This document shows positions 1 to 5,540 of a stretch of 6,856 bases of DNA, in pieces; position 1 is the stretch's first letter, and each line of letters opens with the position of its first letter. The position numbers and the translations under genes were made by a program. The notes under the pieces are model-generated. The model did no database searches. It was not told where the DNA came from and saw nothing but the letters and a program-made list of their open reading frames with translations. Source of the stretch: Myxococcales bacterium (GTDB taxonomy: Bacteria; Myxococcota_A; Bradymonadia; Bradymonadales; Bradymonadaceae); the NCBI GenBank assembly GCA_007120915.1, contig SKMT01000339.1, positions 1 to 6,856 of the forward strand. The letters are read 5' to 3'.

Positions 1-3000
1 AGGACATCCCCCTGATCTTTCTGACCCGCGACCGGTCAGTCGAACAGAAGATGCGCTCCTTCGAGCTCGGCGCCGACGACTACCTGACCAAACCGATCTA
101 CATCAAAGAGGTGACCACCCGCGCCCAGCTTCTGATCCAGCGCCGCGACCAGCAACAGCTCCGAGACTCGGATGTAGAGCAATTCGAGGGCAACCTCGAT
201 GAGATCACGATGATCGACCTGTTGCAGACCATAGAAGAAGAGCTGCGCACCGGTTCGATCCGAGTGTTTCGACGCGGCAAGCAGGCGGCGGTGTACTTCC
301 ACCAGGGCAACGTGGTCGACGCGGTCTGTGGTAAGCTGCAAGGCGAAGACGCGGTCTATCGGATCATGCGCTGGCCTCAGGGGCAGTTCGTGGTGCGCTA
401 TCACGACGAAGTGCGCCGCGCCGACCACATCGAAAAAGACGCCTCCACCCTTCTGATGGAGGGGATGCGCAGGCTCGACCAGTGGAACGAATTGATCGGT
501 GGACTCCCGGAGCTGGACCGGGTCTTCGAAGCAGATTACCGCAGCCTGCCAAACCTGGTGGATTCACTTCCCACCGAGGTGGAGCGGATTTTGCGGCTCT
601 TCGACGGCTACCGCACTCTCGAACAGGTCGTCGACGACAGCCCCCTCGATGACACCACCACCCTCCAGATCATCGACCGGCTGCTTCGCGACGAACTGCT
701 GGTCGACGTCGCCGACTCCGGCCCGTCCACTGCTCCCAGAATGGATGCGACCGGTGTCGACTCCAACCTCGATGACTGGCTCGAAACCCCCGAAAAGTCA
801 GAACCGGCCTCTCCATTTGCTACCGTGGACGAACAGAGCGAAGAACAACACGGCGACGACGACGATCCCGACGACAACACCGACCGAATCAGCCGGCCCC
901 CGGTCGGTGAATTCGAACAGGACGAACAGACACGCAACGATACCGACGAGCTCAACCGTCCCCCCTCCGACGATGAATCGAGCCGGGAGCACGACCCCGA
1001 CGACGCTCCCACCCCCGAACGCCACGGTGAGCCAGGATCCGGTGGTGGCCACTGGCAGTTTCACTGGGGCGGCGACCGCGCCGAACGACCCCAGTCCGTC
1101 GATGAGCCCCCTCCCGGCACCGACGGCGACATCTCTGACAGCCCCTCCGAACAATCCGACCACCAGGAGGCTCCCGACGGCCTCGATGACCTGGAACAAC
1201 AGGAGCTGTTGCGCCGCCAGGAAGAGGCACGCAGGCTCGCCGAACAGCGAAGCGATTCCGAATCCCCGGAACCGGTCACCGCAGACACCGGCGCCGACGT
1301 CGACGACGGACGCCAGCGACGCATCACTCCCGTCTCCGCCCCGGCCGTCAGCTCTCAGGCCGATCTCCAGACCTCCGAACAGCACAGCGATGCCATCACC
1401 GATCAACCCGGCGTACCCGAAGAAGCATCCCCCCGGGAAGACGACGGGTCCCCAGACACTCCCACCGGAGTCAAATCAGCGCCTATCGACGCCCACGACG
1501 AGCCCGACGAACATCCTCCCTTCGATGAAGACGTCACCGAGACCACGGACGAACATGTCCCCCCGGAACTGCTCGTCGATCCGGAACCGATGATCGAACG
1601 CCATGCCGAAAACGGCAAAATCGTCTCGTCGCGCTACGATCTATCGGACAGCCCCGCTCCCCCGCCGGCTCCGGAACTGCTGAACCATGACGCCCCTGTA
1701 GCACTGCAAGACCCTGATGCCGGCAACTCCCAGGCTGCCGAGGAACTCAAAGAAATACTGGGACTCGAAGACGAGGATCTCGACTTCGAAGAAGACGACG
1801 AACCAGACGCAGACCACCAGTTGTCCGACGAGTCGGCACACGACCGCAGCGCCGATACATCGGGACCCGAGCCCGAACCTGACCCCTCCCCCGAGCAGTC
1901 CGACCGGCCCGACGACGATGCCAACGACGTCGACACGCCGGTGGAACCGACGAAAGAATCCGAACCTGACGATCAGCACGAACCGGCACAAGCAAGCGAC
2001 AAAGCCGAACAACGCTTCGCAGCCGATGACGACAATGTTCAAACCGACGATAGACCTTCCGAAACACAGCAGCGCAGAACCGAGCCGACGGACAAAGAAC
2101 CGACGCAGCAAGACTCCGAGCCCGACGAACAAACCGACGATGCCTCGTTTGAACACGACGCCGAATCAGCCGATGACGCCCCCGAAGACGATTCGGAGGC
2201 CCTGGTCGACTCCAGCTCCGAAGGATCATTTTTCGAAGAAGGCGACAGCCTCCACGAATTCGACGACGACTTCGAAGAGCAGTTCCAGTCCGAAAGCTCC
2301 TGGTGGCGCCCTGTTCTGGTGGCAACACTGGTGTTCGCTGTGGGAGCGATTGTCATCGGTGGGCTGGTCATCGTCGGCGACGACGAACCCGAAGAACCAG
2401 AAGAGGAAGTCGCCGAGGCCACAGAGCCACAACAAGATGATGTTATCGCCGTGGGCGAACAGCAGGACGAACCGGAACAGCAACAGGAAGAAGAAGACCA
2501 GCCCGACGACCAACTCGACGAGGCCAGAGACGAAGCAGAATCACTGGCACGCCAGGGAAGCTGGGACATCGAGTTCGCCGCCGAAGGTCTCGCCGAAAAC
2601 ATCGTCGAACTCGAAGAAGAACAAGAAGCCGAAGAGCAGGAAGACCCCGAAGAACCTGTCGAAGAACAACCGGACGAAGAAGTCGCCGAAGCACCGGTGG
2701 AACAACCGGAACCGGAAGGCCCGGACATCAGCGATGACCTCGACGAGCTGAGAACTCTGGTCGCCCAGGAGTCCCCGGAAGGGTTGGGGCTGGCCCGCGA
2801 CCTGTCAGAGCACGCCGGCGACGAACCGGAAATCGCCCTCCTTCACGGTCAGGCCGCCTACAACGACGGCGAAGACGCCGAAGCCCTCGAACAACTCCAG
2901 CGCGCCGAGCGACTCGGCTACATCACCGCCGAGTTGTACCTCCAGAAGGGCAACGTCCACTTCGCACTGCAACAGCCTGACCAGGCACAGGAAGCGTTCG

Positions 3001-3071
3001 AACAGTTTCTCGACATCGCCCCTGATCACCCCCGGGCCGGCGAAATCGAGAGCATTCTTGAGGGGATGTAA
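1..3071 (+). CDS. Receiver-PATAN(DUF4388)-acidic linker-TM-TPR signalling protein, 5' partial
   Basis: The frame is open from position 3, so the true start lies upstream. Residues are counted here from the internal ATG at 51. The first codons give the end of a response-regulator receiver domain: IFLT (T of the conserved T/S position), then FELGADDYLTKP, with the conserved Lys at residue 14. The phosphoacceptor Asp is outside the window. Residues 47-120 match PATAN/DUF4388 (GNLDEI, TGSIRV, VYFHQGNVVDA, GEDAVYRI, W..GQF). Residues about 165-220 look like the small helical or winged-helix domain that often follows it. Residues about 227-745 are low-complexity, rich in Asp, Glu, Pro, Ser and Gln, and probably disordered. 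One membrane helix spans about 754-776, with Arg before it and acidic residues after, which predicts N-terminus in the cytoplasm and C-terminus outside. Residues 777-905 are acidic, and two TPR units (about 926-959 and 960-993) close the protein. Likely a scaffold linking cytoplasmic phosphosignalling to periplasmic protein contacts; the exact role is unknown. Confidence 0.9.
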   Translation, partial: DIPLIFLTRDRSVEQKMRSFELGADDYLTKPIYIKEVTTRAQLLIQRRDQQQLRDSDVEQFEGNLDEITMIDLLQTIEEELRTGSIRVFRRGKQAAVYFHQGNVVDAVCGKLQGEDAVYRIMRWPQGQFVVRYHDEVRRADHIEKDASTLLMEGMRRLDQWNELIGGLPELDRVFEADYRSLPNLVDSLPTEVERILRLFDGYRTLEQVVDDSPLDDTTTLQIIDRLLRDELLVDVADSGPSTAPRMDATGVDSNLDDWLETPEKSEPASPFATVDEQSEEQHGDDDDPDDNTDRISRPPVGEFEQDEQTRNDTDELNRPPSDDESSREHDPDDAPTPERHGEPGSGGGHWQFHWGGDRAERPQSVDEPPPGTDGDISDSPSEQSDHQEAPDGLDDLEQQELLRRQEEARRLAEQRSDSESPEPVTADTGADVDDGRQRRITPVSAPAVSSQADLQTSEQHSDAITDQPGVPEEASPREDDGSPDTPTGVKSAPIDAHDEPDEHPPFDEDVTETTDEHVPPELLVDPEPMIERHAENGKIVSSRYDLSDSPAPPPAPELLNHDAPVALQDPDAGNSQAAEELKEILGLEDEDLDFEEDDEPDADHQLSDESAHDRSADTSGPEPEPDPSPEQSDRPDDDANDVDTPVEPTKESEPDDQHEPAQASDKAEQRFAADDDNVQTDDRPSETQQRRTEPTDKEPTQQDSEPDEQTDDASFEHDAESADDAPEDDSEALVDSSSEGSFFEEGDSLHEFDDDFEEQFQSESSWWRPVLVATLVFAVGAIVIGGLVIVGDDEPEEPEEEVAEATEPQQDDVIAVGEQQDEPEQQQEEEDQPDDQLDEARDEAESLARQGSWDIEFAAEGLAENIVELEEEQEAEEQEDPEEPVEEQPDEEVAEAPVEQPEPEGPDISDDLDELRTLVAQESPEGLGLARDLSEHAGDEPEIALLHGQAAYNDGEDAEALEQLQRAERLGYITAELYLQKGNVHFALQQPDQAQEAFEQFLDIAPDHPRAGEIESILEGM

Positions 3072-3095
3072 CAGCCTCCCAGCCTCGTCGAATCT

Positions 3096-3145
3096 CCGGG
3101 GATGAATCCTGAATCCGTTGGCCACGCCAACGGAAACTTCCCCGG
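3096..3145. terminator. Nested inverted repeat, probable bidirectional terminator
   Basis: This sits between two convergent genes. The inner hairpin is TCCGTTGGC (3114-3122), a CAC loop (3123-3125) and GCCAACGGA (3126-3134), a perfect 9-bp stem. An outer pair, CCGGGGA (3096-3102) and TCCCCGG (3139-3145), is also perfectly complementary and encloses it. No T-tract follows on either strand, so it is not a textbook intrinsic terminator. Its place and symmetry make transcription termination for both flanking genes the best explanation. Confidence 0.5.
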
Positions 3146-3149
3146 TACT

Positions 3150-3638
3150 TCACTCCTCATCCGGCGGAGGAGTGACAACGCGGATTTTGACTTCGTTGAA
3201 TTCGATCTCGCCCCTCTCCCTCAAGATGTCTCCCCTGTATGTCTCCGCATTGGTCTCGAAGGTAACGACGGTTTCATAGTGCTTATCATCACCCGGATGC
3301 TCACCGATGACGGTGAACCACAGGGTCTCTGATCCGACGGTCACTTCGTCTTCTTCAACCCAATGCTCCGGCTCCATGACATTGTCAGCGTCGGGCTCAA
3401 GTTCAACGTTGCGCACCTTAACCGGAGCACTCGGCGCCTCTAGCTCGACAGATCCCTGTCCCTCCAACTCGCCCGGAAGCATTTTTACTTCGATTTCTTC
3501 GGGCCCCCTCAAATCCATGAACAGGTGAGGTCCGGTTGAACTATCTTCCGTCTCAATGCAGCTTGTGAGAACGATGATGCAAATCGTTCCCACCGCTCCG
3601 GCTACCAGCCAACGCACGGACTGTCGTGCATGCATCAT
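3150..3638 (-). CDS. Small acidic lipoprotein of unknown function
   Basis: A 162-residue protein. The start at 3638 is chosen because AAGGG lies 7 nt upstream and a signal peptide begins there: MMHARQSVRW, a hydrophobic stretch (LVAGAVGTICIIVL), then the lipobox LTSC with the lipidated Cys at residue 27. The residue after Cys is Ile, not Asp, so outer-membrane sorting is expected under the E. coli rule. The frame is open for 32 more codons upstream, but only to a TTG, and that would bury the signal peptide. The mature part (about 135 residues) is strongly acidic with alternating predicted beta strands (VELEAP, VKVRNVEL, ETLWFTVIGE, YETVVTFETN, NEVKIRVVTP). This pattern resembles a single Ig-like/ASH-type beta sandwich, but I do not recognise a named family. 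A second Met codon at 3635 is an equally possible start. Confidence 0.8.
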   Translation of the reverse strand: MMHARQSVRWLVAGAVGTICIIVLTSCIETEDSSTGPHLFMDLRGPEEIEVKMLPGELEGQGSVELEAPSAPVKVRNVELEPDADNVMEPEHWVEEDEVTVGSETLWFTVIGEHPGDDKHYETVVTFETNAETYRGDILRERGEIEFNEVKIRVVTPPPDEE

Positions 3639-3645
3639 CTCGGAA

Positions 3646-3650
3646 CCCTT
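3646..3650 (-). promoter_or_regulatory. Ribosome binding site of the lipoprotein gene
   Basis: On the minus strand AAGGG is followed by a 7-nt spacer and ATGATG. This fixes the lipoprotein start at 3638 (or 3635) rather than at the upstream TTG at 3734, which has no comparable signal. Confidence 0.7.
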
Positions 3651-3704
3651 CGCAAAAAAGGGATGTGAGTCATCCGCGGGAGCGAATCCAGCATCGGATT
3701 GTGC

Positions 3705-3734
3705 AGTGTAGCCGATAGGGTCGAACACCTCCAA
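3705..3734 (-). promoter_or_regulatory. Candidate sigma-70-like promoter for the lipoprotein gene
   Basis: On the minus strand TTGGAG (3734-3729) and TACACT (3710-3705) are separated by 18 bp. The -10 box matches consensus at 4 of 6 positions, the -35 at 3 of 6. It would give a leader of roughly 60 nt before the ATG. Matches this weak also arise by chance. Confidence 0.25.
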
Positions 3735-3924
3735 CCAGTCACCAGCCGGCGGGTGTGATCATCGGTAGTCGGACGTGTACCTCAAACGATCGGGAACGCC
3801 CTCCCTTGCCCATGTCCATGCCCTGGCCCCAGCCCGTAGGACGGGGTACGCTACTCTGACCACTCAATTACCCGGGATTCGAGCAGGGACGAGGGCCGGG
3901 GCCGACCACGACCGAACACACACG

Positions 3925-3953
3925 TTGTGAACTGCTGGCCCGACGGTTACCAT
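3925..3953 (+). promoter_or_regulatory. Candidate sigma-70-like promoter for tsaD
   Basis: TTGTGA (3925-3930), a 17-bp spacer and TACCAT (3948-3953) match the -35 and -10 consensus at 4 of 6 positions each. If used, transcription would begin around 3960. The whole heptamer array would then lie in the tsaD 5' leader, as C-rich RNA. Weak evidence from sequence alone. Confidence 0.3.
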
Positions 3954-3972
3954 CGCGAATCGAATGACCCGG

Positions 3973-4063
3973 TCGCCCAGATCCTGGCGCCCAGCACCAA
4001 GAACCCAGCGCCCCGCACCAAGAACCCAGCGCCCAGAGCCCAGCGCCCAGAACAGAGAGCCAA
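3973..4063. repeat. Degenerate heptanucleotide tandem array A (13 units, GNNCCCA)
   Basis: Thirteen contiguous 7-bp units with no phase break: tcgccca, gatcctg, gcgccca, gcaccaa, gaaccca, gcgcccc, gcaccaa, gaaccca, gcgccca, gagccca, gcgccca, gaacaga, gagccaa. The consensus is GNNCCCA on the plus strand and TGGGNNC on the minus strand. A 21-bp higher-order unit (three heptamers) is repeated nearly exactly at 3987-4007 and 4008-4028. The first two and last two units are the most diverged, as expected at array edges. The array ends 3 bp before the tsaD ATG, so its last units occupy the ribosome-binding region. Confidence 0.9.
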
Positions 4064-4066
4064 CCA

Positions 4067-5122
4067 ATGCTGACCATGACCATCGAATCGAGCTGCGATG
4101 AAACGTCGGTGGCCGTGGTGCGCGACGGGCGGGAAGTGCTGGCCAATGCCGTCGCCAGCCAGATTCCGATCCACCAGCGCTACGGCGGGGTGGTCCCGGA
4201 GTTGGCAAGCCGCAACCACATCCGAAACATCCACGCCGTCGTCGATGATGCGCTCGCCGAGGCCGATGTCGATCTGGAAGATATCGACGGCTACGGCGTG
4301 ACCGTCGGCCCCGGGCTAGTGGGAAGTCTTCTGGTCGGAATCGAGACCGCAAAGGGGTTCGCCTACGCCTTCGACAAACCCTGCGTGGGGCTCAATCACC
4401 TGGAGGCCCACCTGACCACGGTGCTTCTGGAGCTGGAGGACGTGCCAACCCCCGAATTCCCCTACGTCGGCCTGGTCGTCAGCGGCGGACACACCGATCT
4501 CTACGTCGTGGAGGGACTCGGCGAATACACGCTTCTTGGCCGCACCCGCGACGACGCCGCCGGCGAAGCCTTCGACAAGGTCGCCAAAATGCTGGGGCTT
4601 CCCTACCCGGGAGGCGTCGCCATCGACCGGCTGGCGCGGGGCGGAGACCCGGCTCGGCATGCATTTCCCCGCCCCATGCTGAACCGAGACAATCTCGACT
4701 TTTCGTTCTCCGGGCTGAAAACGGCGGTGCTTCGCCATGTGGAACAACAGGGCGTGCCCGAAGAACAACCGCTCGCCGATCTGTGCGCCTCGTTTCAGGA
4801 GGCCGTCGTCGACGTGCTCATCGAAAAGTCGCTTCGAGCCTGCCGACAACAGGGAATCGACCGGCTGGTGCTCTCCGGCGGCGTCGCCTGCAACCACCGG
4901 CTGCGCCACCGCGCCCGCGTCGAGTGCGACCAGCAGGATCTGACGCTCTTTGTCGCCCCACCACGGTTGTGTACCGACAACGCAGCAATGTTCGGCCCCA
5001 TCGCCGAAGAATATCTCAAGCGAAAAGACGCCGATCACTTCGACGCACACGCGCTTCGCGCCAGGGCGACCATGTCCATCGGCGACGACAGCCTGCGCCA
5101 GACCAGCTCTTCTCACCGCTGA
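4067..5122 (+). CDS. tsaD: tRNA N6-threonylcarbamoyladenosine transferase TsaD
   Basis: TsaD (Kae1/Gcp family) transfers threonylcarbamoyl from threonylcarbamoyl-AMP to A37 of tRNAs reading ANN codons, acting in the cytoplasm with TsaB and TsaE in bacteria. The 351 residues fit the family length of about 340. Visible signatures: IESSCDETSVAVV near the start, YGGVVPELASR (39-49), GPGLVGSLLVG (81-91), the metal-binding His pair in NHLEAHL (H111, H115), VSGGHTDL (138-145), RDDAAGEAFDK (161-171), YPGG, DFSFSGLKTA (211-220), SGGVACN (270-276) and CTDNAAM (302-308) with the metal ligand Asp304. All key residues are present. The usual GIETS is TIESS here. The start is ambiguous: ATG at 4067 has only a weak GAGAG (4055-4059) with 7-nt spacing, and ATG at 4076 (MTIESS) also fits the family. 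A small gene follows after 13 bp, probably co-transcribed. The start abuts repeat array A. Confidence 0.97.
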   Translation: MLTMTIESSCDETSVAVVRDGREVLANAVASQIPIHQRYGGVVPELASRNHIRNIHAVVDDALAEADVDLEDIDGYGVTVGPGLVGSLLVGIETAKGFAYAFDKPCVGLNHLEAHLTTVLLELEDVPTPEFPYVGLVVSGGHTDLYVVEGLGEYTLLGRTRDDAAGEAFDKVAKMLGLPYPGGVAIDRLARGGDPARHAFPRPMLNRDNLDFSFSGLKTAVLRHVEQQGVPEEQPLADLCASFQEAVVDVLIEKSLRACRQQGIDRLVLSGGVACNHRLRHRARVECDQQDLTLFVAPPRLCTDNAAMFGPIAEEYLKRKDADHFDAHALRARATMSIGDDSLRQTSSSHR

Positions 5123-5124
5123 CC

Positions 5125-5128
5125 GGAG
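5125..5128 (+). promoter_or_regulatory. Ribosome binding site of the 99-residue gene
   Basis: GGAG with a 7-nt spacer before the ATG at 5136, located just after the tsaD stop. It decides the start: the same frame is open upstream to about 4950 inside tsaD, but no start there has a better site. Confidence 0.75.
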
Positions 5129-5135
5129 TTTGACG

Positions 5136-5435
5136 ATGAGCGATCCCGACACATTTCCGTCCCCCGCACTCCGAGCACTGTATCGTCACCCCGATGTGCA
5201 TGCTGTAGTGCGGCTGACGCCCGAGGGAACATTGCGCGAGCACATCGGCGAAGCAGAATCACTCAAACCCGACGAATTGGCTGCCAAGATTCGACGGACA
5301 GACTCTCAGGAACCGACCGAATCGCTGTATATCCGACTGATCGAAGATGATTTTCTGATCGTCGTCTTCAGCGAAGACTGTGACTTCGAGCCTCTCAAAC
5401 AGGACATCGACCAGACGATCCTGCAGGTGAGTTAA
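5136..5435 (+). CDS. 99-residue acidic protein, possibly Roadblock/LC7-like
   Basis: The start is set by GGAG at 5125-5128. The gene begins 13 bp after the tsaD stop, so co-transcription is likely. There is no signal peptide or membrane segment, so it should be cytoplasmic. Predicted order of elements: helix (PALRALYRHPD), strand (VHAVVRLTPEG), strand (TLREHIGE), helix (KPDELAAKIRRT), strand (ESLYIRLIE), strand (DFLIVVFSED), helix (FEPLKQDIDQTILQ). This order, the opening 'helix, HPDV, hydrophobic strand' and the final helix resemble small Roadblock/LC7 (MglB-like) domains. The sequence match is weak and one strand seems to be missing, so this is only a suggestion. Roadblock proteins usually dimerise and partner small GTPases; no GTPase gene is in the window. 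The stop codon lies 6 bp before repeat array B. Confidence 0.75.
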   Translation: MSDPDTFPSPALRALYRHPDVHAVVRLTPEGTLREHIGEAESLKPDELAAKIRRTDSQEPTESLYIRLIEDDFLIVVFSEDCDFEPLKQDIDQTILQVS

Positions 5436-5441
5436 ATAACA

Positions 5442-5511
5442 GGTGGTTGGTGGTTGGTGGTTGGTGGTCGGTGGTCGGTGTTAGGTGGTCGGTGGTTGGC
5501 GTTAGGTGGAA
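5442..5511. repeat. Degenerate heptanucleotide tandem array B (10 units, GGTGGTY)
   Basis: Ten contiguous 7-bp units in one phase: ggtggtt three times, ggtggtc twice, ggtgtta, ggtggtc, ggtggtt, ggcgtta, ggtggaa. The consensus is GGTGGTY on the plus strand. The left units are the most uniform and the right ones the most diverged. The array fills most of the 105-bp convergent gap between the 99-residue gene (stop at 5435) and the universal stress protein gene (stop at 5541). No T-tract terminator is visible in this gap. GAACTGAGTTC at 5509-5519, partly in the last unit, is a short palindrome. Confidence 0.92.
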
Positions 5512-5540
5512 CTGAGTTCAGCGAACGGGGACCCTGCATT

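Larger units (their letters stand above)
3639..4066. other. Divergent intergenic region, about 430 bp
   Basis: It separates the leftward lipoprotein gene from rightward tsaD. I see no credible gene. Frames that stay open here lack ribosome sites, and those crossing the repeats translate them into monotonous LGAG-type peptides. The region holds weak promoter candidates for both directions (3705-3734 and 3925-3953) and ends in the heptanucleotide array at 3973-4063. Between about 3740 and 3920 I see nothing I can name. Confidence 0.7.

Noticed and set aside
608..2728. Several minus-strand frames opposite the acidic linker
   Set aside because: They are Ser/Gly/Val/Phe-rich mirror readings of GAA/GAC codons without ribosome sites or family motifs.
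499..2751. Long plus-strand frames at 499-1593 and 1717-2751 overlapping the large gene
   Set aside because: Their products are low-complexity Thr/Pro/Asn/Lys strings that arise by reading Asp/Glu codons out of frame. The main frame carries recognisable domains throughout.
3639..3734. N-terminal extension of the lipoprotein to a TTG at 3734
   Set aside because: It would bury the signal peptide and lacks a ribosome site, whereas the ATG at 3638 has AAGGG at proper spacing.
3866..3890. Short similarity to the 3' end of the stress protein gene (CTGCTCG..CCCGGG..ATTGA on the minus strand)
   Set aside because: Fewer than 25 bp align and the upstream sequence does not continue the match, so a decayed Usp copy is not supported.
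3842..3895. tRNA-like GATTCGAGC segment in the intergenic region
   Set aside because: The T-loop-like bases are not flanked by a pairing 5-bp stem on either strand, and no acceptor or anticodon arms can be formed.
3864..4352. Minus-strand frames through array A giving repeated LGAG/WVLGAG peptides
   Set aside because: The peptide repeats are just the 7-bp array translated (period 21 bp gives 7 residues). There is no ribosome site and they overlap tsaD.
4316..5152. 278-codon minus-strand frame opposite tsaD
   Set aside because: It is antisense to a well-conserved gene, has no recognisable motif and is expected in GC-rich DNA.
3973..5511. CRISPR-like arrays
   Set aside because: Both are contiguous 7-bp tandem repeats without spacers, far below CRISPR repeat length, and no cas gene is present.
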